Counted from the stretch's first letter, positions 17,691-26,407 are shown. The stretch is DNA of 35,590 nucleotides from Candidatus Methanovorans sp. (GCA_020793565.1 DQIP01000221.1:1-35590), one strand, 5' to 3'. Numbers and translations are program-made. The notes: generated by a model from the letters alone, not told the origin.

Positions 17691-18722
17691 TCACTTGATA
17701 GAAACTTCTATAAGTTTAGACTTAAGCTTGCCCCCGGATATATCGATCTTTTTTACATTGAACTTCACATCAAGGAACTGTTCAGTTACCCGGATGTTCG
17801 TAAGTGTATGCTGTGATAGTTCCCGAACAGAATAAGAAACTGAACCAGAACCACCATTGCAAAGACCCATATACGGAATTAACTGGTCAGCAAGGTATAC
17901 ATCGACAGATGCTCCAAAATCCAGTTCTGTGAGTATTTCTTCTGCGGCATTGGTGCCAACTTTTCCGGCAGGCAAACCGCGTTTCCCGAGTGCACTTCCA
18001 CCAACCAGGCCGTGCCATAAACTAATCCCGCTGCCGGTTGAGCGGCATGTTACGCATTCGGTATTTATTTCACATTCAAATCCTGCCTCCCTGATCATTA
18101 AATCAGCCGAATTTGCCTGCCTGCTTGCTACGTGTTCGGGCAGGTTCGAGCAATGTGATATTCCGTAAACCTTACCTTTTTCTGTCGTAAAATCAAAACT
18201 TTTGAGCCTTGCGGGCTTAAGGTGTGCGCGCACATACCCCCCGCCTTTTGGATAATACCCGCGTGCAAGAAGTTCGATCTCACACTCATATCCCATCTTT
18301 GACAGTGCCGGGGCGGTGATGTGTTTCAGGTAATCGATGGGGGGCGACCATGCGACATCAGTCCCACCGGTAATGACCAGTTCAATGTCCGCGGGTGCGC
18401 AAGCAGCAACAGGCATGATGCACTGGAGAAGAAGTGATATACTTCCCGCAGTTCCGATATCGATCTCATATTTACCCCCCTTTAATCCCATTGGAGAGAA
18501 TATAATATCGGTCGAGCCAATTGAAAGTCCTATCACATCAGCATCGCATAGCAGGGCAGCCGTCTCGATAGCTTTTATGTGCTGTGGTCTAAGCCCGGCC
18601 CTGGGACGGTTTTTTCGTATATTGATGACCTTTACGTCTTCTCCGGTTACCGCAGACATGGACACGGCAGTCCTTGTGACCTGCCCGCCCCCTTCTCCGT
18701 ATGACCCGTCGATCTCAATAAT
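17691..18722 (-). CDS. rtcA: RNA 3'-terminal phosphate cyclase RtcA, probably starting at ATT
   Basis: RtcA uses ATP to turn a 3'-phosphate at an RNA end into a 2',3'-cyclic phosphate, through an enzyme-AMP intermediate on a His. With a normal start (ATG at 18665) the protein lacks the conserved N-terminus. Upstream in the same frame the sequence reads IEIDGSYGEGGGQVTRTAV, the family's substrate-binding start, and the codon that aligns with the usual Met is ATT (18722-18720). AGGAG stands eight bases before it and overlaps the TAG of the gene above, and no ATG, GTG or TTG exists between that point and an in-frame TGA further upstream. Full length is then 343 residues, as expected. The C-terminal part has the HGLVGGSALG and 'ADQLIPYMGL' segments. 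It is cotranscribed with the gene above it. Confidence 0.92.
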   Translation of the reverse strand: MIEIDGSYGEGGGQVTRTAVSMSAVTGEDVKVINIRKNRPRAGLRPQHIKAIETAALLCDADVIGLSIGSTDIIFSPMGLKGGKYEIDIGTAGSISLLLQCIMPVAACAPADIELVITGGTDVAWSPPIDYLKHITAPALSKMGYECEIELLARGYYPKGGGYVRAHLKPARLKSFDFTTEKGKVYGISHCSNLPEHVASRQANSADLMIREAGFECEINTECVTCRSTGSGISLWHGLVGGSALGKRGLPAGKVGTNAAEEILTELDFGASVDVYLADQLIPYMGLCNGGSGSVSYSVRELSQHTLTNIRVTEQFLDVKFNVKKIDISGGKLKSKLIEVSIK

Positions 18723-18733
18723 ATTTTCATCTC

Positions 18734-20089
18734 CTACATCTTTTTGTGTGCATCTTCGATCGCATACATGAGCGGGTCAACCAGCATGGATACCGGCGGA
18801 GCATAGCACGTTTCCATCTCCAGCATCTCAACGATGGTCGTCTTTCTTTTTATTGCGAATGCGAGCCCGTCGATGCGCTCTTTTACCCCCTCCCCGGCAA
18901 TTACCTGTGCACCTGCCAGGTACCTGCCATTGAATATAAGTTTGATGGATATCTGGCTGCCTCCGGGGTAATACCCGGCACGAGTCAGGCCTTTTGACAT
19001 GCCTGTTATTACATTTTCACCGCTTCTTTTTGCAACATTGTTCGTAAGTCCCACAGATCCTACCTGAAGGTCCCCTACAATGCAAACCCATGGGTTTATT
19101 GTTGGACCAAAGGTCGAAGGTGTGCCGCACAGGTTATCTCCGATCACGGCAGCCATCCGTCGTGCAGTACTTCCAAGCTGGCTTACGAAAGATTCGCCGG
19201 TTAAAAGATCATAAACCTGTGCACATTCACCTCCTGAAAACACATCCGGGTGGAACCTGTTGCCTACCTTCACCCGAAGTTGCCCGTCTGTTACAATACC
19301 ACCGCTCTTGCCGATCTCAATTCCTGCGTCCTGCGCAAGTGAGGTTTCCGGAAGCACACCTGTAGAGATAATTACGGTATCAGCCGATATCCCTGCACCT
19401 CCAATGGTGACAGATCCAACCTTTGCGATGCCGTTTATGGACGTGGGTGCGATATCAGTAATAACATTCACACCCAGTGATACAAGATATGCCTGCACGA
19501 TCCCGGCCATGTCAGGGTCAATGCTGTGTGATAGAAGCGAATGGTTTCGGTTCACAAGCGTTGTGTTGATCCCGCGTTTTGATACCGAGGCTGCAACTTC
19601 AACACCGATCGAGCCCCCACCAATGATGATCAGGTTATTGGCAGTTTCAAGTGAATTCCGGATATTCATACCATCTGATAAAGTGCGAAGTGTAAACACA
19701 TTGTCAAGCTGGATACGGGGTTTGATGTTGCCAGGCAGGTTCAGGTGACTTCCGGTTGCGATAACGAGTTTGTCAAAGGGAAGTGTTTCATGTTTAATGT
19801 GGATAGTTTTAGAATCAATATCAATCGCATCGACTGTGGTGTTTAGTTTTACATTGATGCCCATCTGTTTGAAGAATTCAGGTTTTTTCACGATCAGTGC
19901 ATCGAAATCCTTGATCACACCACCAAGTACGAATGGTATTCCGCACTGGCTGTATGCGGTGTGTGCATCTTTTGATAGGACTGTAATGGAATAGTTTCCA
20001 TGTCTCCGGGTGTGCGTCGCAACCGCCATTCCAACAGCACCCCCACCAATTATCACAAGTTCCTTACATTTGGTTATTTTTTCATCCAT
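18734..20089 (-). CDS. CoA-disulfide reductase / NADH oxidase-like flavoprotein
   Basis: This 451-residue FAD enzyme belongs to the group with a single redox cysteine, which reduces CoA disulfide, peroxide, O2 or polysulfide using NAD(P)H. Features in order are FAD-binding GGGAVGMAVA (15-24), the redox cysteine C49 in YSQCGIPF, an ATG motif (VIATGSHLNLPG), NAD-binding IIGGGSIGVEVA, and a C-terminal dimerisation domain with 'CYAPPVSMLVDPL', which carries a second conserved cysteine. The substrate cannot be chosen from the sequence. The gene is directly followed by rtcA, whose ribosome-binding site overlaps its stop codon. Why an RNA cyclase is coupled to a redox enzyme is not evident. Confidence 0.88.
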   Translation of the reverse strand: MDEKITKCKELVIIGGGAVGMAVATHTRRHGNYSITVLSKDAHTAYSQCGIPFVLGGVIKDFDALIVKKPEFFKQMGINVKLNTTVDAIDIDSKTIHIKHETLPFDKLVIATGSHLNLPGNIKPRIQLDNVFTLRTLSDGMNIRNSLETANNLIIIGGGSIGVEVAASVSKRGINTTLVNRNHSLLSHSIDPDMAGIVQAYLVSLGVNVITDIAPTSINGIAKVGSVTIGGAGISADTVIISTGVLPETSLAQDAGIEIGKSGGIVTDGQLRVKVGNRFHPDVFSGGECAQVYDLLTGESFVSQLGSTARRMAAVIGDNLCGTPSTFGPTINPWVCIVGDLQVGSVGLTNNVAKRSGENVITGMSKGLTRAGYYPGGSQISIKLIFNGRYLAGAQVIAGEGVKERIDGLAFAIKRKTTIVEMLEMETCYAPPVSMLVDPLMYAIEDAHKKM

Positions 20090-20135
20090 GTAGATATAAA
20101 TATGGGGGATGGGATATTAGGGTTTGGAATGTTAG

Positions 20136-20239
20136 GGCCTTGGGACAATATCATTTTTGGAATTGATATATAATGGCACTTTTTAGAAGTTTAATCATAA
20201 AAATTAACCATTATTCAGGGACACCTTTGTTCCAAGGCC
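20136..20239. mobile_element. Short inverted-repeat element with GGCCTTGG ends
   Basis: GGCCTTGGGACAA (20136-20148) and TTGTTCCAAGGCC (20227-20239) match at 12 of 13 positions when folded. The 78 bases between are A+T-rich and not coding. It is probably a miniature transposable element, or a structured transcript. Confidence 0.5.
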
Positions 20240-21132
20240 GATAGTATGGTTTAGATTTATGTATTTTTTGTTACTTTTTGATTTATTCTGAATACTGGAC
20301 CTGAAAAAAAAATAACCGCAGGTGAGTATTATTTTTTCAGCAGACTCTGGAGTTTTCCAAATTATGTGAAAATAAATAAAGTCTGTGAACTTTTTATATA
20401 ATGAATAAAAGGAATTAATGATAAAATAAACCGGAGTACTGGTGCTGTATTGTATTGTATTGTATTATGAAGAGCGGGTTTGAGAGTGGATTATTATAGC
20501 AAAAATAACACTTGAAAAATCCCGATTGTTCTTAAAATGATTTATTGACACTGTTATAAAAGATTTTCGAAGCATCCCCTTTTTTAAAACCATAACCTTA
20601 TTAAGCTTCAACCGCTTATCACAATGTGTAATCACTTAATACAGATTACATATTCGTGATCGGAAATCAATTAATAGATGACGCAACAAACGCTCAAAAA
20701 TTTCATTGATACGATCATATGTACAATAATAGTCAGGATTACTAATAAATTTACAACATAATTAAATAATTCAAATCTCATATACACAAGGGAACATATT
20801 TACAGGGTTAAGTTTTAGCAGATAAAAAATGATATGATGATGGGTGTTCACAAAGGCACATTTCAGGATTGAAAAAATCCAGGAATTATGTGGATATCGC
20901 CACCCTATAACGGTCCATATGATTGCAAGGAAAAGAAGGGGAATCTAACTCATAGTCCAAGCAATTCAACAATAAATGGGTTGTATTCATATCGAATTTA
21001 ACATGCAAGTTGCATAATGCGAAAACATTTACAATAATTGTTTCTTATTGTGTCATTGTGGAATAAGTTCGACACATAAAAACACGGACATAACTTGTAC
21101 GGGACATTGTGCAAGTATGGTATTAGTATTAG

Positions 21133-21179
21133 AGGGAAAGTTAAATCTGACTGGTAGATATACCAGAAACCATTTCCCT
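21133..21179. other. Nested hairpin upstream of dnaG
   Basis: AGGGAAA (21133-21139) pairs with TTTCCCT (21173-21179), and inside it CTGGTA (21151-21156) pairs with TACCAG (21161-21166) around a GATA loop. Both stems are perfect. It could be part of a long dnaG leader or a small RNA. Confidence 0.4.
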
Positions 21180-21251
21180 GCTTATGTTGTAATTTATTTC
21201 AATTCTGCTATTTTTGTATTAGAACTGGTATATGTAAAATTATGCATTACA

Positions 21252-21470
21252 AGTTGATCCGACCAATAGGGAGGATTTTCTTGTAGTATATAATCTATAA
21301 GATTATGTAGTCCGAGTTAATCCGACCTTAGGGAGGATTTTCTTGTCGTACATATTTTATAAAAATAAACATGGGTCGATCCGAACGTAATAAGATGATC
21401 TCGTTGTGTATGATTTATGGAATTATATGCGAGTAAATCCGGGCGTAACGGGGGTTTACCCGATAATACA
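21252..21470 (+). repeat. Four phased hairpin repeats before dnaG
   Basis: ATCCG occurs at 21257, 21320, 21379 and 21437, a period of 58-63 bases. In the two best copies ATCCGACC pairs with GGGAGGAT around a three- or four-base loop, leaving paired G-A and A-G mismatches in the stem, and a T-rich tail follows. The third copy is degenerate; the fourth forms a different but stable hairpin (GTAAATCC with GGGTTTAC). Copies 1 and 2 are linked by TATATAATCTATAAGATTAT, which contains a TATA-like box. Related copies lie downstream of dnaG and at 30.1-30.35 kb. The array lies 70 bases before the dnaG start, so it may be its promoter-leader region or a set of small RNA genes. Confidence 0.65.
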
Positions 21471-21540
21471 ATAGGATAGGCCTTGCATAGGCAGAGAAAA
21501 ACGCACAATAATAAATTGTTAAATTGTGGAGGATAAAAAT

Positions 21541-22881
21541 ATGCAAAACACAGATACTACAAAATACATCATTCATTCCAAAATTAATGCAGATGGGGTT
21601 ATTGAACGCCCTGATATAGTCGGTGCTATTTTCGGTCAGACCGAAGGGCTGCTGGGCTCAGACCTTGACCTGCGCGACCTTCAAAAAACAGGTCGGATAG
21701 GCAGGATAGAAGTTATTGTAAATGCCAAAGGCGGGAAGGCAAGAGGAAACATCCAGATCCCTTCAAGTCTTGACAAGGTTGAAACATCAATTCTGGCAGC
21801 ATCACTTGAAACAATTGACAGGGTAGGTCCTTGCAGCGCGAAGATCGAAGTCATCAATGTTGAAGACGTACGTGCGACAAAAAGACAACAGATCGTTGAT
21901 AGGGCTAAGTTCATTCTCACCGATATGTTTGACATAAATCTACCGGAATCACAGGAAATTGCTGATGAGGTACGCCAGTCCGTGCGGATTGAGGAAATGG
22001 AGTACTACGGTAAGAAAAAGATCCCATGTGGTCCCAATATGCTTGATTCGGATGCTATTGTGGTAGTCGAAGGACGTGCTGATGTACTGAACCTTCTGCG
22101 ATATGGCATCAAGAACACGATTTGCGTTGGTGGTACGAACGTTCCACCTGAAGTTGCAGAACTCACCAAATCAAAGACAGTCACAGCGTTCACAGATGGA
22201 GATCGTGGAGGAGAACTGATAATCAAGGAACTTCTTCAAATTGCGGATATTGATTATATTGCCAGGGCTCCTGATGGGAAAAGTGTGGAAGACCTCATCC
22301 AGAGAGAAATTGTGAGAGCCCTGCGCCAGAAGATACCTGTTGAACAGGGTATGGAGAAATACTCAATTCGCCAATTCGATTCACCCAAGACCACAAAGGT
22401 CTCAAGGTTGCCAAAACGAAAGGAACAACGAAGAGTTGCAGACGTTAAGAGGTCCGTAGTTGCAAAGACTGAGAAAATTTCAGCAAAAAAGCAGGAGCGA
22501 ACAGTAGCAGAACCATCTAAACAACTACGTGGGTCACCTGCAAGAAAAATAGAAGCAAAACCAAAAGTAACTGGCTCTGCAAAAAAAGCAATGGAAGGTC
22601 GAAGATTTAAAACCCATGCGGATGCACTGGTTGGTACGCTTGGAGCGCGCTTGTTGGGGATAGATGATGACATAGTTATAGAAACTGCAGTCCGTGATCT
22701 TGTGCAAACACTAAGAGATAGTGATGAAAACGTTAAAAGTGTTGTATTTGATGGCGTGATCACCCAAAGGATACTTGATATTGCGGTAGATAAAGGGATT
22801 AAGAATCTCATTGGTGTTAAGATTGGAAACATAGCAAAAAGTCCTGAAGCAGTGAAAGTATTTATGGCACAGGAATTGTAA
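21541..22881 (+). CDS. dnaG: Archaeal DnaG-type primase / exosome subunit
   Basis: Archaeal DnaG has a Toprim catalytic domain; it has primer-synthesis activity in vitro and is a stable part of the RNA-degrading exosome. The 446-residue protein begins with '[32 protein letters not shown]', followed by the Toprim acidic residues E177 (VVVEGRADV) and D219/D221 (TDGDRGGE). A long basic, low-complexity linker (about 285-355, Lys/Arg/Ala-rich) leads to a C-terminal conserved domain ([14 protein letters not shown] ... [17 protein letters not shown]). The frame extends to a GTG at 21526, but GGAGG stands eight bases before the ATG at 21541. The gene is isolated between two hairpin-repeat clusters. 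Confidence 0.97.
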   Translation: MQNTDTTKYIIHSKINADGVIERPDIVGAIFGQTEGLLGSDLDLRDLQKTGRIGRIEVIVNAKGGKARGNIQIPSSLDKVETSILAASLETIDRVGPCSAKIEVINVEDVRATKRQQIVDRAKFILTDMFDINLPESQEIADEVRQSVRIEEMEYYGKKKIPCGPNMLDSDAIVVVEGRADVLNLLRYGIKNTICVGGTNVPPEVAELTKSKTVTAFTDGDRGGELIIKELLQIADIDYIARAPDGKSVEDLIQREIVRALRQKIPVEQGMEKYSIRQFDSPKTTKVSRLPKRKEQRRVADVKRSVVAKTEKISAKKQERTVAEPSKQLRGSPARKIEAKPKVTGSAKKAMEGRRFKTHADALVGTLGARLLGIDDDIVIETAVRDLVQTLRDSDENVKSVVFDGVITQRILDIAVDKGIKNLIGVKIGNIAKSPEAVKVFMAQEL

Positions 22882-22959
22882 TTTTTAGTTAGGAAATGTT
22901 ATATGGGCTTTTTAGACTCATGTAAAAGCATTTCCTACCAGTTTATTTTTTGCAGCATA

Positions 22960-23100
22960 TAATTTGTAGGATTATATATTAAGTCAAACTGGCACAGGGA
23001 TAATTTTCTCGCAATTTTAATGACTTTTTAATTGTATATAATCTATAAGATTATGTAGTCCGAGTTAATTCGACCGCAGGGAGAATTTTCTCGTTAGTTC
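22960..23100 (+). repeat. Two hairpin repeats after dnaG
   Basis: The copy at 23066-23086 folds as AATTC-GA-CC-GCA-GG-GA-GAATT, the same fold as the copies before dnaG but with the C-G pair replaced by T-A on both sides. It is preceded by the same TATATAATCTATAAGATTAT linker (23035-23054), identical to the upstream array. A more degenerate copy precedes it (about 22960-23015). The rest of the 22882-23430 gap holds a small coding-like remnant and an (AT)n run at about 23285-23303. Confidence 0.6.
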
Positions 23101-23133
23101 CGGATACTGGGTCATGGCAAAAATTATTTAACC

Positions 23134-23271
23134 ATGGGGATCGAAGAAGATTACAAAGGGTTGACATTTTATCCTGCATACCCTGCGGTTTTTCGAATTG
23201 TCAGAAAAATAATAAAAAGTCTTGAATTTCAAAATATATCTCTTGAACGCTACGGGTTTCATCATGATTAA
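23134..23271 (+). pseudogene. 45-codon coding-like remnant, also found upstream of arcS
   Basis: An open frame from ATG 23134 to TAA 23271 reads MGIEEDYKGLTFYPAYPA and continues with FRIVRKIIKSLEF. The same peptide (KGLEFYPAYPASFQIVRKI) occurs in frame before arcS at 26.3-26.4 kb. Differences between the two include synonymous changes (AGA to CGG for Arg, CTT to CTC for Leu), so both derive from real coding sequence. It is probably the 5' piece of a repeated gene, possibly a transposase or integrase, that was cut off; I do not recognise the family. No good ribosome-binding site is seen. Confidence 0.4.
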
Positions 23272-23430
23272 TCATACACATAATGTATAAATATATATAT
23301 ATGATAAGGGGGAAAATACATTCCGGCAACAACGGTTTTATCCAAGTCAAAATAGTATTTGTATGTTAGTAAATTGATGCTGCTAACTTTGTAAGTTATA
23401 AACTGTTATGAAAGGTCTAGGTTGGTTATT

Positions 23431-23715
23431 ATGCACAAAGATGAATTAATTCAGCTACATACATTAATGGCACAGATCAAGAAATATTTTGAATACGACA
23501 AATCCTGTTGCGATTTTAACGAATACCACTCTTTATCTATAAGTCCTGTACACATACATCGCAGTAAGGCAGAACACAAACATGCAATCTTTGTTCTTGG
23601 AAACGAACTTGCTTCTATAATATCCGATGATGAATTCTCTGGTACTGGAAGAACATCTGCAAGGATGCAGGAACTCGCATCACGCGCCGGTTCTGAAATG
23701 GTGCATAGTAACTAA
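23431..23715 (+). CDS. UPF0058 family protein
   Basis: A 94-residue protein that begins MHKDELIQLHTLMAQIKKYFE, the signature of the archaeal UPF0058 family. It is mostly helical, with a central 'SISPVHIHRSKAEHKHAIF' segment and a C-terminal helix ending MVHSN. The function of the family is unknown. The frame extends three codons further to a TTG, but the ATG at 23431 matches the family start. It converges with the GNAT gene and their 3' ends overlap by four bases, so antisense coupling of the two transcripts is likely. Confidence 0.88.
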   Translation: MHKDELIQLHTLMAQIKKYFEYDKSCCDFNEYHSLSISPVHIHRSKAEHKHAIFVLGNELASIISDDEFSGTGRTSARMQELASRAGSEMVHSN

Positions 23716-24239
23716 ATCGAATTCGGGTTCTTAAAAGCAGGTCCATTTCTGATGGGGAGAACCTGTTTTTGCAATGAGTTATCCAGAGCATACAATAAAC
23801 ATTGTGGAGATGTGCGCATCTTCATGATAACTCCATCTTCTCCATCAAAGTAATATTTTTTTTCAACCCAGCAAGACAAGAATCCAACTCGCTTGTACAA
23901 TTTTTGTGCGCGTACGTTGCTCACACGAACTTCAAGGCTGGCATACTGGAGTGAATTTTCGTAAAAGATTTTCAATATGGCATGGATAAGCCGGGTTCCA
24001 ATCCCGCGATTTTTGTATTCGTCTTTAACAGCAAGCGAAAATATGCGTCCTTCGTTCTCATTTAATTGGTAACCTACCACAAAACCGGCTATCACACCAT
24101 TTTCTTCGGCTACCAAAAATCCATTCATGTTCAATTCATAGAAATTGATGTAGACAAGAGGATTGTGGTCACTAAATATTGTTTGTTCAATTGAAAGAAT
24201 ATGTTCAAAATCATCCGGAACAAAGCGCCGTATATTCAT
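23712..24239 (-). CDS. GNAT N-acetyltransferase, RimI/NAT-like
   Basis: A 175-residue GNAT-fold acetyltransferase. MNIRRFVPDDFEHILSIEQ is the typical start of RimI-like and archaeal protein-N-terminal acetyltransferases. The acetyl-CoA-binding motif is EYKNRGIGTRLIHAIL, preceded by the strand 'RIFSLAVKD' and followed by 'ASLEVRVSNVRAQKLYKRVGF', which is characteristic of RimI. The tail after 'YYFDGEDGVIMKM' is about 30 residues longer than usual and ends FKNPNSI. The substrate is probably the N-terminus of a protein. The gene stands alone and converges with UPF0058. Confidence 0.88.
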   Translation of the reverse strand: MNIRRFVPDDFEHILSIEQTIFSDHNPLVYINFYELNMNGFLVAEENGVIAGFVVGYQLNENEGRIFSLAVKDEYKNRGIGTRLIHAILKIFYENSLQYASLEVRVSNVRAQKLYKRVGFLSCWVEKKYYFDGEDGVIMKMRTSPQCLLYALDNSLQKQVLPIRNGPAFKNPNSI

Positions 24240-24415
24240 CGATTGTATGTTAAGTTGCTAATACTAAAAAAGAATGTTGAGCATCAAACTACTCCCATTT
24301 GATACCACCTGATATGAGGGAAATGTTTCATTTTGTGATTAAGATCACTTTCATTCCAACTGATGCCTCACAGATAACAACTACCTGACCAACAGCAACC
24401 TTTGCTCATCCTTTC

Positions 24416-26269
24416 TTACAATTTTTTTACATGCCTCAGGTCAACAGCTATTCCCCGCGTAGATCCTTCCATTTCTTTTCCGCTCATCGCCGCGCGCCCG
24501 ACACAGATCACTTTACTGCCCGATACGATAACATCATCATTTGGCCGGATATTCGGGTCTGCGCCAGTCACACCGACCGCAAGTATCGATCCCTTTGGTA
24601 CGAAATCCTCAATCGTAACCACATACCTGTTGCGCGGCAGCAATATTTCCGCCCCTGCTATTGTAATTGCGAGTGTGCCATATTGTGGTACAAGGGTTGC
24701 GAGATGGGTCTTATCGACATACACCTGGTGTTTTGGGAATGGTGCTTTGATGACCGCCCGCTCCGGTATCAGCACATCCCCTGCGCCATGCCCGAACTGG
24801 TAATCTGTGATCTTACGCAGCATATCTTTTTTTACGGTCTCAGCCGAACGTTTGCGCCCGTCGCAAAGTTCTGAGATCGTATCTTTAAGGTTGCGTAGTG
24901 ACCCATGTGATGTCACACTGCCGCTGCTTGTATAGATGAAGTCCAGCCCAAGTTCTTTACTTACGTTTTCGCAGATATCGCGATAGGCACCTTCTACATG
25001 GGCAACAATGGCTGAATAACTGTGTTTTGAGAGGTAATTTGCAAGACAATCACCCACCCACGCAATTTCCCCTGCATCCCAGTATCCCGTGACCGCTATA
25101 TCATAATGCGCAGCAGGATAGGTCAGTTCAAGTTCACGCGGAACAATGCCAAGCGGGGATGTGATTATAACCTCGTGTACGAACTTGCGACCCTTGCCAA
25201 GCGCTTTGATAAACTTCTGGTGTGAGTTAGATATGCCGTAAGGTTTCTTTGCAGAACATGGCAACAGGAGTAAGATATCAGCCTCAGGCGGTGTATATCT
25301 TTCATTGATCCGGTTTGCAAACCGCACAACCTCCGCGCGCGTCTGCGATTCACCGGTATTTGCTATCATCTGGTTCGATCGCACGATCGGTGCGCGCTGT
25401 TCCATATAATCGTATTCCGAATCCGCGATCCGTAAAAGCGCTGTCAGCCAGGGGCGCGTCCTGCATTGTCCTTCAACATATTCCCGCAGGAGACCGGCAC
25501 GTATCTTTTCCCTCACAAGTGCAAGTTCGGATCCAAGCATGTTCCTGTTATGTTTTTCAAGATGTTGTGCGCGCTTTTTCCTGTCCATAGCCATGAGGTC
25601 TTTAACATCAAGTTGCGCGCATGTTTCGCATTTGCAAGGAAGTTCTGCGAGGGCATCGAGATAGAACCTGCCGGATGGTGTTAAGTAGATGTCGTTGTAT
25701 GCCGCAACCACCGCGCGCGTATCATCCACAATATCGATCCCGAGGTAAACAAGCATTGCTGCGTTCTCAGGCAGGCAAAGGTTGGGCGCATACACCGCAG
25801 TATCGGCAGGCACACTGTTTTTCAGTTCCAGCAAAGTATTAAAAAAACGTCTTGAATTGTTCTCAAGACTACCTGCACCCTCCAACACGTACAGGTCGCT
25901 TTTCCGGACCTTCTGCCCTGTGCGGAATGTAGTTCCAACAGCACCACTGGTTGTAATTACAAGATTAAGAGCATCAGCGGTTTTTATTGCCACGTCATCG
26001 GGTGCGGCAGGCGGAAATGACTGGTGTGGCAGGATGATCAGCGTATCATCACCAACTACCGCGCGCATCTCATCAAGATGCACCTGTTCACTTTCCTTTG
26101 ATCCGGATTCCCATGGCGAACCCGCATCAAGTATCGGATTGTTTTCTTCTTTCCATTTCCTTAATTTGCCTGTCTCGATGACATGCGGTGTTCGTATCGG
26201 GGTGTTAAGCAACAGTTTTCCTATCCTTGCAGCTCCGTCACGATGTTGTACTTCAAAATACCTTGTCAT
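24416..26269 (-). CDS. arcS: Archaeosine synthase alpha subunit ArcS (TgtA2)
   Basis: ArcS takes part in the conversion of preQ0 at position 15 of archaeal tRNA to archaeosine. The 617-residue protein starts MTRYFEVQHRDGAARIGKL, an arcTGT-like domain without the catalytic DSGGFQ of the true transglycosylase. A cysteine cluster 'CKCETC' follows at about residue 215; the ArcS signature LLLPCSAKKPYGISNSH lies near residue 337; and a C-terminal PUA RNA-binding domain begins around 'QVYVDKTHLATLVPQYG' and ends near 'VICVGRAAMSG'. The ATG at 26269 is the family start, but the frame stays open upstream to a TTG at 26377, adding 36 residues unrelated to ArcS. No strong ribosome-binding site is present at either start. 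Confidence 0.95.
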   Translation of the reverse strand: MTRYFEVQHRDGAARIGKLLLNTPIRTPHVIETGKLRKWKEENNPILDAGSPWESGSKESEQVHLDEMRAVVGDDTLIILPHQSFPPAAPDDVAIKTADALNLVITTSGAVGTTFRTGQKVRKSDLYVLEGAGSLENNSRRFFNTLLELKNSVPADTAVYAPNLCLPENAAMLVYLGIDIVDDTRAVVAAYNDIYLTPSGRFYLDALAELPCKCETCAQLDVKDLMAMDRKKRAQHLEKHNRNMLGSELALVREKIRAGLLREYVEGQCRTRPWLTALLRIADSEYDYMEQRAPIVRSNQMIANTGESQTRAEVVRFANRINERYTPPEADILLLLPCSAKKPYGISNSHQKFIKALGKGRKFVHEVIITSPLGIVPRELELTYPAAHYDIAVTGYWDAGEIAWVGDCLANYLSKHSYSAIVAHVEGAYRDICENVSKELGLDFIYTSSGSVTSHGSLRNLKDTISELCDGRKRSAETVKKDMLRKITDYQFGHGAGDVLIPERAVIKAPFPKHQVYVDKTHLATLVPQYGTLAITIAGAEILLPRNRYVVTIEDFVPKGSILAVGVTGADPNIRPNDDVIVSGSKVICVGRAAMSGKEMEGSTRGIAVDLRHVKKL

Positions 26270-26407
26270 TGAATGTAGATACTCATACATGGATGTAAAT
26301 GTTTGGCTAAAAACGAGATTTTTCATTATTTTCCGGACAATTTGAAAACTCGCAGGGTATGCAGGATAAAACTCCAATCCCTTGCAACCCGATTCGATCC
26401 TACGCGT
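26270..26407 (-). other. Coding-like remnant in frame upstream of arcS
   Basis: This stretch is open in the arcS frame and encodes the 'KGLEFYPAYPASFQIVRKI' peptide also found at 23134-23271; nucleotide similarity between the copies spans about 90 bases. After 'IMKNLVF' the copies diverge. It is either a fragment left by a mobile or duplicated gene that now carries the arcS leader, or an N-terminal extension of ArcS in this organism. An in-frame stop (26408-26410) closes it upstream. Confidence 0.45.

Larger units (their letters stand above)
20090..21540. other. Long A+T-rich region upstream of dnaG
   Basis: About 1.45 kb without a convincing gene. It holds an inverted-repeat element (20136-20239), a (TGTAT)4 microsatellite (20446-20465), a nested hairpin (21133-21179) and four phased hairpin repeats (21252-21470) just before dnaG. 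A 69-codon open frame at 21048-21257 overlaps the nested hairpin and shows no ribosome-binding site, so I do not call it. No tRNA- or SRP-RNA-like sequence was recognised. Confidence 0.6.

Noticed and set aside
20446-20465. (TGTAT)4 microsatellite as a functional element
   Set aside because: A simple repeat in noncoding A+T-rich DNA with no gene close enough to be affected.
21048-21257. 69-codon plus-strand open frame before dnaG
   Set aside because: It overlaps a perfect nested hairpin, has no ribosome-binding site and its composition does not look coding.
21252-21470. CRISPR array
   Set aside because: The units recur every 58-63 bases, but the linkers are themselves repeated, the copies are degenerate, only four are present and no cas genes are nearby.
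24335-24348. GTGAT-TAAG-ATCAC inverted repeat between the GNAT and arcS genes
   Set aside because: A perfect but short palindrome with nothing else to support an operator; it lies downstream of arcS, about 100 bases upstream of the GNAT start, and can arise by chance.
24416-26377. arcS as the true tRNA-guanine transglycosylase TgtA
   Set aside because: The catalytic DSGGFQ segment is absent, while PCSAKKPYGISNSH, typical of ArcS, is present.
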